DNA from: Microvirga lupini
GTDB lineage: Bacteria > Pseudomonadota > Alphaproteobacteria > Rhizobiales > Beijerinckiaceae
Assembly: GCF_014191055.1 (NCBI RefSeq)
Contig: NZ_JACHWB010000004.1
Coordinates: 1 to 64,000, forward strand
Direction of reading: 5' to 3'
Length of the DNA: 64,000 nucleotides
Shown here one piece after another: positions 8,806 through 17,600 of the stretch (its first letter is position 1; every line of letters starts with the position of its first letter). A program made the translations under genes and the position numbers. The notes beneath the pieces were generated by a model that worked only from the letters and a program-made list of their open reading frames with translations, did not search any database and was not told where the DNA came from.

Positions 8806-9702
8806 ATGGCCCTGCGCGATCTCTTCCTGATGTTTCTCGTCTGCTTCCTGTGGGCGGCCCATACCATCGTCAGCAAGATCGTCGTGTCGGGCATGGAGAT
8901 CCCGCCCCTGTTCTATGCGGCCGTGCGCTTCGGCATCGTGGCCATGCTCGCTCTTCCCTGGCTGCTGCCGGCGCCGCGGCCGCGATGGCGCATTGTCCTG
9001 GTCGGGTTTCTGATGGGCGGCGGCGGCTTTGCCCTGTTCTTCCTCGGCATCAAGAGCGCGAGCCCGTCGAGCGCCGCCGTGGTGAGCCAGCTCGGAATTC
9101 CGATCACGGCGCTTCTGTCCATGCTGATGCTGGGCGAGCGGCTCGACGGCCGGCGGGCGCTCGGCATCGTGCTGACCTTCACCGGCGGCGTGCTCGTCAT
9201 GTGGGACCCGGACGGCGGCTTTCCGCTCTCCGCAGGCCTCCTCCTGGTTCTGGCCTCCACCTGCATCGGATCGCTTGCCGCCGTGATGATGAAGCAGATC
9301 AAGGGCGTGAGGCCCCTGCAGTTCCAGGCATGGGTCGGGCTGGCCTCGGTGATGCCGATGGTGCTCCTGACGACGACATTCGAAACGGGCCAGATGACCA
9401 AGGCTTTTGAAGCGGGCTGGGGGTTCGTGGGCGCGCTCCTGTTCTCCGCCCTGATCGTGTCCCTGCTGGCGCACACGATCTATTACGGCCTGATCGGGAA
9501 ATATCCCGCCAACCTGATTGCCCCGCTGCTGATCATGAATCCTCTGCTGACGGTCACCCTGGGCATTCTCGTGACGGGCGACCGCTTCGACGCGAAGATG
9601 GCGCTCGGTACGGGCCTTGCCCTCTGCGGGGTCCTGGTCATCGTGCTCAGGCGCAACGGCGCCATGCGGCTGGTTTCGGCGCGATGGAAGCGCTTTCGGT
9701 AG
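8806..9702 (+). CDS. EamA-family (DMT) transporter
   Basis: A 298-residue inner-membrane protein with about ten transmembrane helices arranged as two EamA repeats. Characteristic features are FLWAAHTIVSKIV at the start, SPSSAAVVSQLGIPITALLS in the first repeat, and the LGERLDGRRALGI loop. Members of this drug/metabolite superfamily usually export amino acids or other small metabolites; the substrate is unknown. It stands alone, with about 75 bases before mmcB. Confidence 0.85.
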   Translation: MALRDLFLMFLVCFLWAAHTIVSKIVVSGMEIPPLFYAAVRFGIVAMLALPWLLPAPRPRWRIVLVGFLMGGGGFALFFLGIKSASPSSAAVVSQLGIPITALLSMLMLGERLDGRRALGIVLTFTGGVLVMWDPDGGFPLSAGLLLVLASTCIGSLAAVMMKQIKGVRPLQFQAWVGLASVMPMVLLTTTFETGQMTKAFEAGWGFVGALLFSALIVSLLAHTIYYGLIGKYPANLIAPLLIMNPLLTVTLGILVTGDRFDAKMALGTGLALCGVLVIVLRRNGAMRLVSARWKRFR

Positions 9703-9777
9703 CGGGAATCTTTCTTCAGCAAGCGCGACAACGGAGCCGTTGCGGCACGGCCGCGAGGGGATGATACCTTAGGCGCC

Positions 9778-10275
9778 ATGTCCGATTCGTCCGCAGCCCT
9801 TTCCCGTCCCATCATCCTGCCCGTCGACGGCCGACAATCGCCGGTCGCGGCCGGTGTTCAGCGCGGCGTGCGCCGCCTGTTCTCGCAGCTCGGCCATGTC
9901 ACGCTGCCGGAATTCACCCTCGCCAACGGCCGGCGCGCCGATCTGATCGCGCTCGCGCCCGACGGGGCGCTCACCATCATCGAGATCAAATCGAGCGTGG
10001 CCGATTTCCGGGCCGACCGGAAATGGCCCGATTACGAGGATTTCTGCGACCGATTCTATTTCGCCGTGCCTGAGACCGTGCCCTTCGACATCCTGCCGGA
10101 GGATCGCGGCCTGATCATCGCCGACAGCTTCGGGGCGGCGATCCTGCGCGAGGCGTCCCACCACCCACTGGCGGGGGCGCGCCGCAAGGCCGTGACCCTG
10201 CGCTTCGCACACGCGGCCGCATCCCTGCTGCATACGCTCGCCGATCCCGACAGGATCGCCGACGGCAGGCTTTGA
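9778..10275 (+). CDS. mmcB: MmcB-family DNA repair protein
   Basis: A 165-residue protein matching the MmcB family (formerly DUF1052), needed for mitomycin C resistance in Caulobacter. It has a PD-(D/E)XK-nuclease-like arrangement: RRADLIAL, then IIEIKSS with the catalytic-type E-x-K, then the YEDFCDRFYFAVP segment. It probably acts on damaged DNA in the cytoplasm. The family is often SOS-induced, but I could not find a GTTC-N7-GTTC box in the 75 bases upstream. Confidence 0.85.
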   Translation: MSDSSAALSRPIILPVDGRQSPVAAGVQRGVRRLFSQLGHVTLPEFTLANGRRADLIALAPDGALTIIEIKSSVADFRADRKWPDYEDFCDRFYFAVPETVPFDILPEDRGLIIADSFGAAILREASHHPLAGARRKAVTLRFAHAAASLLHTLADPDRIADGRL

Positions 10276-10359
10276 GGCCTTCACCTTCTCTCCCAATCCC
10301 ATCGCCATTTGACGGTAATCTGAGCAGGACATAAAAAGAGCCGGGTTCACGGTCCCGCT

Positions 10360-10830
10360 ATGGCTGAAACGGCAGATACCGCTCACGTCATGATCCGGCC
10401 GCCCCTCGCATGGGGGCTCGCCGTCGTTGCCGGATTCGGGCTCGATCGGCTCATGCCTTTGCCGTTCCTGCCGGTCGATTGGCCCGCAGGCTGGCTCGGC
10501 GCATTGGTGTTCGTCCCTGCGCTGGCGCTGGTCGCATGGGCCATCGCGGCGATGACCGGAGCTGGCTCGAACGTCCCCACGAACCTGCCGACCACCACCA
10601 TTGTCGAGAGCGGGCCGTATCGCTTCACGCGCAACCCCATCTATCTCGGCATGTTTCTGGGCCTGATCGGCCTGGGCATCGCATTCAACACTCTCTGGCT
10701 GCCGCTGATGCTGGTGCCCTTCGCGCTCGTCATCCGCTACGGCGTCGTGGCCCGCGAAGAAACTTATCTCGACCGTAAGTTCGGGGATGTCTATCGCGTC
10801 TATCGCTCGCGCGTTCGGCGCTGGCTGTAG
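10360..10830 (+). CDS. Isoprenylcysteine carboxyl methyltransferase-like membrane protein
   Basis: A 156-residue membrane protein with four hydrophobic segments. It carries the ICMT/PEMT-type motif GPYRFTRNPIYLGMFLG (about 84-100) and a C-terminal EETYLDRKFGDVYRVYRSRVRRWL stretch that binds S-adenosylmethionine in the family. Bacterial members methylate unknown small molecules or lipids. The next gene begins 17 bases later and is probably co-transcribed. Confidence 0.8.
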   Translation: MAETADTAHVMIRPPLAWGLAVVAGFGLDRLMPLPFLPVDWPAGWLGALVFVPALALVAWAIAAMTGAGSNVPTNLPTTTIVESGPYRFTRNPIYLGMFLGLIGLGIAFNTLWLPLMLVPFALVIRYGVVAREETYLDRKFGDVYRVYRSRVRRWL

Positions 10831-10847
10831 CGATTGTGGGGGCAATC

Positions 10848-11387
10848 ATGGATCAGGTCATCAGGTTTCTGCTCAGCAATTTCACGCTGACGTTTTTCGT
10901 CCTCGGGCTGATCGCATCGCTCATTACGCTATTGCGGCAGCCCCGGCCCTGGAGCCGCCCTGTCGTGACGGAGGCCCTGCTGTCCTGGTTCCTGTTCTTC
11001 TCGCTCGGAGTCAGCTTTCTCTACAACTTCGTCATGCACGTCTTATTCTCCGAGGTGGCGGCCGCTTTCATCGGATGGCAGACCAGCCCGTTCCAGAAGG
11101 AGGTCGGCTTCGCCAGCCTCGGATTCTCCGTCGTGGGATTCATGGCCCTCAGGGGCAGTTTCGGCATGCGCCTCGCCGCGCTCGTGGCCCCCGCCTTCTT
11201 TCTCTGGGGCGCCGCCGCAGGCCATGTGGTCCAGATGGTAAAGGTGCACAATTACGCGCCCGGCAATGCTGGCGTGATCTTCTACACGGATATCCTGCTG
11301 CCGCTCTTCGGATTGATCGTGCTGTGGATGCAGAGAGGGGCCGGGACCACGCAGTCGCGCATTCAGAGAGCGGCGTTTCCTCGCTGA
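10848..11387 (+). CDS. DUF6790-type membrane protein
   Basis: A 179-residue protein with about five predicted membrane helices (FTLTFFVLGLIASLITLL, LLSWFLFFSLGVSFLYNFV and others). A PFQKEVGFASLGF motif and a HNYAPGNAGVIFYTDILLP segment before the last helix match what I recall of DUF6790. The role is unknown. The start is set at the ATG preceded by GGGGG; a GTG at 10836 is also in frame. It is co-directional with the ICMT-like gene. Confidence 0.7.
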   Translation: MDQVIRFLLSNFTLTFFVLGLIASLITLLRQPRPWSRPVVTEALLSWFLFFSLGVSFLYNFVMHVLFSEVAAAFIGWQTSPFQKEVGFASLGFSVVGFMALRGSFGMRLAALVAPAFFLWGAAAGHVVQMVKVHNYAPGNAGVIFYTDILLPLFGLIVLWMQRGAGTTQSRIQRAAFPR

Positions 11388-11391
11388 GGGA

Positions 11392-11949
11392 TCAACGAGG
11401 CGCGCGCTTGGCGAGGATGCGCTGCAGGGTCCGGCGGTGCATGTTGAGGCGCCGGGCGGTTTCCGAGACGTTGCGGCCGCAGAGCTCGTAGACCCGCTGG
11501 ATGTGCTCCCAGCGCACCCGGTCGGCCGACATGGGATTTTCCGGCGGCAGGGCCCGCTCGCCCGGCTGGGCCATGAGAGCGGCGTGGATCTCGTCCGCAT
11601 CGGCGGGCTTTGCCAGGTAGTCGAAGGCTCCCATCTTCACCGCCGTCACGGCCGTGGCGATGTTGCCGTAGCCCGTGAGGATGACGCCGCGGGCGTCCGG
11701 GCGGCGGTTCTTCAGGCGCTCGATCACGTCGAGGCCGTTGCCGTCGCCGAGCCGCATGTCGATCACGGCGAAGGCCGGGGCCTCGCTTTCGATGGCCGCA
11801 AGGCCGTCCGCCACGCTTTCGGCCACGCGCACCTGATAGCCGCGGCCTTCCATGGCGCGGGCGAGACGGGTCGAGAACGGCCGGTCGTCATCGACGATCA
11901 AGAGACTCTTGTCGGCGCGATCCTCGAATGCGACAGGCGCATCGGCCAT
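11392..11949 (-). CDS. regA: RegA/ActR/PrrA redox response regulator
   Basis: A 185-residue response regulator. The receiver domain has the acidic pocket IVDDDR (18-23), phospho-acceptor Asp64 in VIDMRLGDG, the T in ILTGYGN and the conserved K in LAKPAD. A short linker and a Fis-type helix-turn-helix follow (HIQRVYELCGRNVSETARRLNMHRRTLQ spans the DNA-binding part), nearly invariant in RegA/ActR proteins. It receives phosphate from the RegB kinase encoded next to it and controls respiratory, carbon and nitrogen genes with oxygen. The start follows AAGGAGAT with good spacing. It is separated from regB by 82 bases and probably co-transcribed. Confidence 0.93.
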   Translation of the reverse strand: MADAPVAFEDRADKSLLIVDDDRPFSTRLARAMEGRGYQVRVAESVADGLAAIESEAPAFAVIDMRLGDGNGLDVIERLKNRRPDARGVILTGYGNIATAVTAVKMGAFDYLAKPADADEIHAALMAQPGERALPPENPMSADRVRWEHIQRVYELCGRNVSETARRLNMHRRTLQRILAKRAPR

Positions 11950-12031
11950 CAGACTATCTCCTTGCATCTTCAAGAATTTTCCTTGTTGAGGCGAGCCTTT
12001 CCGGCTCCTTCCTCATATGGGAATTCTTGCC

Positions 12032-13390
12032 CTAACCTTTGAGAGGCTCCAGCGAACCTCCCTGCGGCGAAATTGCCGCACCTCGTTCAAACGCGTGACG
12101 CGGCCAAACGATCCGCGCAATGGCGCCCGAGGCCGGCGGGGCAGCGTTCGTCAGGGTCAGTTCAGCCCCCGATCGCTCGATCAGGGTCTTGGCGATGAAC
12201 AGGCCTAGGCCCAGTCCGCCGCCCTCCTCGCTGTCCTCCGAGCGCTCGGCGGCGCTGCGCGTGGTCACGTAGGGCTCGCCGACCCTGAGCAGAATATCGG
12301 GCGCGTAACCGGGGCCGTCATCCCGGATCTCGATGAAAACCTCGTGAGGAGACCAGCAGGCCTCGATCGTCACCTGGCTCTCGGCAAAGTCCGTGGCGTT
12401 GTCGAGGATGTTGGACAACCCGTAGACCACCCCGGGATTGCGGCGGCCCATGGGTTCTGGTCCGTCGCCCTTGGTGATCACCTTCACGTCGAAGCCGACC
12501 GCCCGCTGCGGCTCGACGATGTCCTCCACCAGATGGCTGAGGGAGATGGTCTCCAGGAATTCTCCCCCGTCGTCCTCGTCCATGGACGTGAGCTTCGTCA
12601 GGATCGTGCGGCAGCGCTCCACCTGCTCCTGCAGGAGGCGCAGATCCTCGCCCACCGGGCCTTCCTTGGGCATGGCATGGCCGAGCTCCTTGGTGACCAG
12701 CGCGATGGTGGCAAGGGGCGTGCCGAGCTCATGGGCCGCCGCCGCCGCGAGGCCGTCGAGCTGGGACAGGTGCTGCTCCCGGGCGAGCACCAGCTCGGTG
12801 GCCGAGAGCGCCTGGGCGAGCTGGCGGGCCTCCTCGGCCACCCGCCAGGCATAGATGCCGGTAAAGGCCGTGCCGAGCAGGATCGCGGTCCAGATCCCCG
12901 TCACATAGAGGAAAGGCAGGGAGAAGGTCTGCCCCGGAAACCAGGGCAGGGGCCGATGGATGAGCACGAGAACGGTCGCGCAGCCCACGGCGAGGAGCCC
13001 GAGGCCCAGAGTCCGCTCCGGCGTGAGCGCTGTGGCCGAGATCAGCACGGGCGCCAGAAACAGCATGGCGAAGGGGTTTTCGAGCCCGCCGGTCAGGTAG
13101 AGGAGGCCGGCCAGCTGCAGGATGTCGAAGGCGAGCAGGGCCGTGGCGACGTTGTCGCTGAGCCGGTGGCTCGCCGGATACTGGATGCGCAGCAGCAGGT
13201 TGACCCAGACCGAAGCGACGATCACCAGAAGGCACAGGGCGAAGGGCAGGGGGAACCCGAGGCCGAAGCGGACCCCGATCACCGCCGCCGACTGCCCCGC
13301 GACGGCCAGCCAGCGCAGGCGCACGAGGGTGTCCAGGCGCAGGTGCCGGGCGTGGTGCGTCAGGGTCTTCGGCTCGATTCTGGACATCAT
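12032..13390 (-). CDS. regB: RegB/ActS/PrrB redox-sensing histidine kinase
   Basis: A 452-residue inner-membrane sensor kinase with six N-terminal hydrophobic segments. The quinone-sensing GGLENPF motif (residues 101-107) lies between helices, as in RegB. The H-box AAAAHELGTPLATI carries His220. A redox-active-type cysteine stands at 260 (ERCRTIL), matching the regulatory Cys of RegB. The N, G1 and G2 ATP-binding boxes follow (LSNILDNATDFA, IRDDGPGY, GGLGLGLFIAKTL). It phosphorylates RegA under low oxygen. No strong Shine-Dalgarno is visible; two adjacent ATGs at 13390/13387 are preferred over 13423. Confidence 0.92.
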   Translation of the reverse strand: MMSRIEPKTLTHHARHLRLDTLVRLRWLAVAGQSAAVIGVRFGLGFPLPFALCLLVIVASVWVNLLLRIQYPASHRLSDNVATALLAFDILQLAGLLYLTGGLENPFAMLFLAPVLISATALTPERTLGLGLLAVGCATVLVLIHRPLPWFPGQTFSLPFLYVTGIWTAILLGTAFTGIYAWRVAEEARQLAQALSATELVLAREQHLSQLDGLAAAAAHELGTPLATIALVTKELGHAMPKEGPVGEDLRLLQEQVERCRTILTKLTSMDEDDGGEFLETISLSHLVEDIVEPQRAVGFDVKVITKGDGPEPMGRRNPGVVYGLSNILDNATDFAESQVTIEACWSPHEVFIEIRDDGPGYAPDILLRVGEPYVTTRSAAERSEDSEEGGGLGLGLFIAKTLIERSGAELTLTNAAPPASGAIARIVWPRHAFERGAAISPQGGSLEPLKG

Positions 13391-13650
13391 CGAACAGAAT
13401 AGGGCTTCGCCCCTGTTCGCCAAGCAGCCTGGTTCAGCCTATTTTCCTACCCACGACTTGGCGCACGACTTGGAACAGGGCCAGAAAGCCCCGGGAAATG
13501 CTCTGAAACCAAAGTATGGTGCCCGTTTTTGCAGTGGACGGACAAGTTTGTTGCAATAGGCTGAAGGAACTTTAATCTTAAAATTACGGTTGAGGATAAA
13601 GCCTACCGCATTGTGCGAGAACCAGGCACCCGGCCCTTGGGGACACTTAG

Positions 13651-14913
13651 ATGAACTTTTCTTATGTTTGGTACGATACCGCGCACTGGCTTTTGAGCCC
13701 CGCCCGTGCGGCCTCCGATTTGACGAAGCATTTCTTTGACAATCCTGGCAATCCGCTCAACAACACCCCCTACGGCCGGACCGTTTCCGCCGCCTGCGAA
13801 TTGTTCGAACGCACCACCCGCCGCTACGGCAAGCCCGCCTTTAACCTGCCCACAACGGTGATCGACGGGGACGAGGCGGCGGTCATGGAGCGGATCGTGT
13901 GGGAGCGCCCGTTCTGCCGAATCATCTCCTTCGAGCGCGATCATCCCGCCGCCCGAAACCAGCCGAAGCTCCTCATCGTGGCGCCCATGTCGGGCCATTA
14001 CGCCACGCTGCTGCGCGGCACGGTGGAGACCTTCCTGCCGACTCATCAGGTCATGATCACCGATTGGGCGGATGCCCGCATGGTGCCGCTCGCCGAGGGG
14101 CGCTTCGACCTCGACGACTATATCGACTACGTCAAGGAGATGTGCCGCGCCTTCGGCCCGGACCTGCACCTGATGGCCGTGTGCCAGCCGGCCGTTCCGG
14201 TGATCGCCGCGGTGGCCCGCCTCGAGGCCGAGAACGATCCCTGCATTCCGCGCTCCATGACCCTCATGGGCGGGCCCATCGACACCCGCCGCTCCCCCAC
14301 GGCCGTGAACCGGCTCGCCGAGGAGCGCGGCATCGAGTGGTTCGAGCGCCACTGCATCACCAAGGTGCCGCCGTCCCATCCGGGCTTCTGGCGCGATGTC
14401 TATCCGGGCTTCCAGCAGCTCTCCGGCTTCATGGCCATGAACATCGACCGGCACCTCACCGCCCATTACGAGATGTTCAACCATCTGGTGGAGGGCGACG
14501 GCGATTCGGCCGAGAAGCACCGGGAGTTCTATGACGAGTATCTCGCCGTCATGGACCTGACCGCCGAGTTCTACCTCCAGACGGTCGAGAAGGTGTTCGT
14601 GAACCACGAGCTGCCCAAGGGCGAGATGATGCACCGGGACCAGCCGGTGGATCTCATGGCCATCCGGCGCTGCGCCATCATGGCCGTCGAAGGCGAGCGG
14701 GACGACATTTCAGGCGTGGGCCAGACCCTGGCGGCCCTCGACCTGACCCCCAACCTGCCCTCCGACAAGAAGCTCTATCATCTGCAGGCCAAGGTCGGTC
14801 ACTATGGCGTCTTCAACGGTTCTCGGTTCCGGTCTCAGATCGCTCCTCGAATCGCTGAATTCATTGAGAATCACGATCGAGAACCAGCCCGGAAGAAGGC
14901 GTCAAGAGGCTGA
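13651..14913 (+). CDS. phaZ: Intracellular polyhydroxyalkanoate depolymerase
   Basis: A 420-residue alpha/beta-hydrolase that degrades stored poly-3-hydroxybutyrate in the cytoplasm. The nucleophile region reads MAVCQPAVP with Cys178 where a lipase would have Ser, as in the PhaZa1-type depolymerases of Ralstonia. The family Asp and His are provided by the later VEGERDDISG and KVGHYGVFNG segments. The N-terminal YVWYDTAHWLLSPARA is family-typical. The upstream 260 bases contain AT-rich promoter-like sequence but no clear operator. No other pha genes are nearby. Confidence 0.92.
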   Translation: MNFSYVWYDTAHWLLSPARAASDLTKHFFDNPGNPLNNTPYGRTVSAACELFERTTRRYGKPAFNLPTTVIDGDEAAVMERIVWERPFCRIISFERDHPAARNQPKLLIVAPMSGHYATLLRGTVETFLPTHQVMITDWADARMVPLAEGRFDLDDYIDYVKEMCRAFGPDLHLMAVCQPAVPVIAAVARLEAENDPCIPRSMTLMGGPIDTRRSPTAVNRLAEERGIEWFERHCITKVPPSHPGFWRDVYPGFQQLSGFMAMNIDRHLTAHYEMFNHLVEGDGDSAEKHREFYDEYLAVMDLTAEFYLQTVEKVFVNHELPKGEMMHRDQPVDLMAIRRCAIMAVEGERDDISGVGQTLAALDLTPNLPSDKKLYHLQAKVGHYGVFNGSRFRSQIAPRIAEFIENHDREPARKKASRG

Positions 14914-14989
14914 TCCTGTTCTTGATACGTTCCTAGGAGCGGCAAACGGCTGCGCTGACAGAATCAGCGTGACAGGGCAGATTGCGGGC

Positions 14990-15733
14990 ATGAAATCCGC
15001 CCTGTTCCGCCGCGTTCCTGCGGACCCGCCTCATCTCAAAGTTCTCCATGAGGGGCAGACCTTCAAGGTCGCCCTCAAGCGCCGTCCCACGGCCAAACGG
15101 ATCACGCTGCGCGTCTCCAACGCGACCGGCGAGGTCGTGCTGTCGATCCCCGAGCGCACCGATGTGGGCTTGGCCCAGAAATTCGCCGACAGCCACAGCC
15201 AGTGGATCGCCGCCCGCCTGGCCAAGGTGCCCGAGCGGGTGATCTTCGAGCCGGGCGCGCTGGTGCCCGTCCGCGGCGTCCTGCACCGGATCGTCCATTG
15301 GTCCTCGGTCCGGGGCGTGACCCAGGCGACGAAGGGCGGCACTGGGGAGCCGATCATCGCGGTCGCCGGCGACGCGGCCCATGTGGCCCGCCGGGTGCGG
15401 GACTTCCTCGAGGCGGAAGCCAAAAAGGATTTCGCCCTCGCGGTGAAGAAGCATACGGCCCAGCTCGGGGTCCCGGCCAAGCGCATCACCGTGCGCGACA
15501 CCAAGAGCCGCTGGGGCTCCTGCTCGGCCAATGGGGCGCTCAACTTCTCCTGGCGCCTGATCATGGCCCCGCCCTTCGTGCTCGACTACCTGGCCGCCCA
15601 CGAGGTGGCGCATCTGCGCGAGCTCAACCATTCCCACCGCTTCTGGAAGATCACCCACCAGCTCTGCCCGCGCACCGATGAGGCGGAGGCTTGGCTCAAG
15701 ACCTACGGCAGCGCCCTGCACCGGATCGGGTGA
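14990..15733 (+). CDS. YgjP/SprT-like zinc metallopeptidase (M48/DUF45)
   Basis: A 247-residue protein of the YgjP family. The zinc site is HEVAHLRELNHSHRFW (H-E-x-x-H plus a downstream His), preceded by the family motif DTKSRWGSCSANGALNFSWRL. It probably folds as a gluzincin-type protease in the cytoplasm; the substrate is unknown. The start at 14990 fits the family N-terminus RPTAKRITLRV near residue 35. It follows phaZ by 76 bases with no terminator visible between. Confidence 0.82.
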   Translation: MKSALFRRVPADPPHLKVLHEGQTFKVALKRRPTAKRITLRVSNATGEVVLSIPERTDVGLAQKFADSHSQWIAARLAKVPERVIFEPGALVPVRGVLHRIVHWSSVRGVTQATKGGTGEPIIAVAGDAAHVARRVRDFLEAEAKKDFALAVKKHTAQLGVPAKRITVRDTKSRWGSCSANGALNFSWRLIMAPPFVLDYLAAHEVAHLRELNHSHRFWKITHQLCPRTDEAEAWLKTYGSALHRIG

Positions 15734-15765
15734 AATCCCACATCATCCTCCTTTTTGAACCACCA

Positions 15766-15866
15766 ACCTCATCCTGAGGAGCAGACGAAGTCTGCGTCTC
15801 GAAGGAGGGTCCAGTGCTCTCTGGACGCTCCTTCGAGACGGGCCTGCGGCCCACTCAGGATGAGGT
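15766..15866. repeat. Long palindromic intergenic repeat (CTCATCCTGAG type)
   Basis: Outer arms ACCTCATCCTGAG (15766-15778) and CTCAGGATGAGGT (15854-15866) and inner arms GTCTCGAAGGAG (15796-15807) and CTCCTTCGAGAC (15828-15839) nest as two perfect stems. Elements of this type are scattered in Rhizobiales genomes, as I recall. It lies between the metallopeptidase and the Bcr-type exporter and may help end transcription. Confidence 0.8.
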
Positions 15867-15990
15867 CGGAGGGAGAGCGGACGGGATGAAGGGTCGATGC
15901 CGGTGATGCCATGGAAGGCCTCTTAGTGAGTGACACGCCCCTTGTTTCGGCTTAGTCGGAACCTCCCGTCATCGCTGCTGTCCCGAAGAA

Positions 15991-17190
15991 ATGCTCAAGC
16001 CCGACACCCTGGCTCTCACCGTCGTTCTGGCGCTGCTCACTGCGCTCGGTCCCCTATCGACGGACATGTACCTGCCCTCGCTGCCGGCGATCGCCGCAGG
16101 GCTTCAGGCGACCACGGGCCAGACGCAGCTCACGCTCTCGGCCTTTCTCCTCGGCTTTGCGGCCGGACAGTTCTTCTACGGGCCGATCTCCGACCGGATC
16201 GGGCGCAAGCCCGTCCTGCTCTTCGGTCTCGGGCTCTTCACGCTGGCGAGCCTCATCTGCGCCCTCGCCCCCAATATCGAGACCCTGATCGGAGCGCGCT
16301 TTCTCCAGGCGCTCGGCGCGTCAGGCCCCATCGTGCTCGGGCGCGCCATCGTGCGGGATTTCTACGAAGGGCCGCGGGCGGGCCGCGAATTGTCGCGCAT
16401 GGGCACGATCATGGGCGTCGTGCCCGCAGCCGCGCCGATCCTCGGCGGCGTGATCGAGCGCGTCTCGGGATGGCGGGTGACCTTCGGATTCATGATCCTG
16501 TTCGGCATCGCCATGGCGGCCGTCATCAGCCTGCGCATGCCCGAGAGCATCCGCAAGAAATCAGACGTGCCGATTTCCTTCGCGGCGATCCTGCGTGGCT
16601 TCAAGCTGCTGCTGGGACACGCGGGCTATCGCACCTATGTGGGCCTCTCCATGCTCACCTATGGCGGGCTCTTCGCCTTCATCTCCGGCTCGTCCTTCGT
16701 GCTGCAGCAAATCTACGGCCTGGATGAGCTGTCCTACGCGTTCTCGTTCACCTTCGTGGTGATCGGCTTCATGAGCGGAACGTCTCTCGCGCAGCATCTC
16801 GTCGGCCGGCGCGGGCTCGACGGCACGATCCAGCTCGGCGTCACCTGCCTCGCCGTCGGCGGCATCGCCATGCTGGGACTGGTCCTTGCAGGCGTGCCCT
16901 CGTCGCTCGGCATCAGCGCCCCGATGGCGATCTACGGCATCGGCGTCGGCCTCACCATGCCGCAATCCATGGCCTCGGCCCTGATGCCCTTTCCCGAGCG
17001 GGCCGGCGCGGCCTCATCGCTGCTCGGCATCTGCCAGATGACGTTTGCCGCCATCGTGGGCATCCTGCTCGGTCGCAACCTCGGCGCCTCGGCGATCCCG
17101 CTGCCCGCCACCATCGCCACCACGGGTGTGCTGGCGCTGGTGCTGTTCCTCATGACGGGTCGGGCGAGGGGACATCAACCCAAGGGCTGA
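15991..17190 (+). CDS. Bcr/CflA-family multidrug efflux MFS transporter
   Basis: A 399-residue, 12-helix inner-membrane exporter. LSTDMYLPSLP in helix 1 is the Bcr/CflA hallmark. The loop 2-3 motif A appears as GPISDRIGRKPVLLFG, and RFLQALGASGPIVLGRAIVRD is the family helix 4 to 5 region. It probably uses proton motive force to expel drugs or sulfonamide-like compounds. Its last 16 bases overlap the convergent DUF1330 gene. Confidence 0.88.
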   Translation: MLKPDTLALTVVLALLTALGPLSTDMYLPSLPAIAAGLQATTGQTQLTLSAFLLGFAAGQFFYGPISDRIGRKPVLLFGLGLFTLASLICALAPNIETLIGARFLQALGASGPIVLGRAIVRDFYEGPRAGRELSRMGTIMGVVPAAAPILGGVIERVSGWRVTFGFMILFGIAMAAVISLRMPESIRKKSDVPISFAAILRGFKLLLGHAGYRTYVGLSMLTYGGLFAFISGSSFVLQQIYGLDELSYAFSFTFVVIGFMSGTSLAQHLVGRRGLDGTIQLGVTCLAVGGIAMLGLVLAGVPSSLGISAPMAIYGIGVGLTMPQSMASALMPFPERAGAASSLLGICQMTFAAIVGILLGRNLGASAIPLPATIATTGVLALVLFLMTGRARGHQPKG

Positions 17191-17522
17191 TCCGCCGGGA
17201 GGCCGGCGAGGACATCTGTGGCCTTGTGATCGGCATCGACGCCCTCGATGAGGAAGACGTCGCCGCGCGAATTCCTGGTGCGCAGGGGCAGGATCTGCCG
17301 ATAGGCGGGAGATTCATACCACGCGCGGGCGCTGTCCCTGTCCGGAAACGCGATCATGATCAGGTCTCCCGACCACGAGCCTTCCAGGATTGTCGCCGGC
17401 CCGCCGTGAATGATGAACCGGCCGCCGAAGGGCTCCAGCGTGGCGTCGATGCGCCGGAGATAGTCGACGATGTCGGGACCGACATTGACATCGTGCAGAT
17501 GACCGATGGCATAGGTGGACAT
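17175..17522 (-). CDS. DUF1330 domain protein
   Basis: A 115-residue protein of the DUF1330 (dimeric alpha/beta barrel) family, recognisable by GGRFIIHGGP, the LIMIAFPDRDSARAWYESPAYRQILPLR core and the C-terminal VFLIEG. Function is unknown; related folds bind small hydrophobic molecules. The start follows AAGGAG. It overlaps the convergent MFS gene by 16 bases. Confidence 0.82.
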   Translation of the reverse strand: MSTYAIGHLHDVNVGPDIVDYLRRIDATLEPFGGRFIIHGGPATILEGSWSGDLIMIAFPDRDSARAWYESPAYRQILPLRTRNSRGDVFLIEGVDADHKATDVLAGLPADQPLG

Positions 17523-17600
17523 GACAGGCTCCTTCCTGAGTGAAAGGAGCATGCCGTGTGGAGATCCTTCTGACGATTACGTCAGAGGTAACGGAAAGCA

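Noticed and set aside
9700..9777. LexA box for mmcB
   Set aside because: No GTTC or GAAC pair with 7-base spacing is present in the upstream gap.
15766..15866. CRISPR or tRNA-like interpretation of the nested stems
   Set aside because: Single unit without regular repeats and spacers, and no tRNA cloverleaf features; it fits a dispersed palindromic element.
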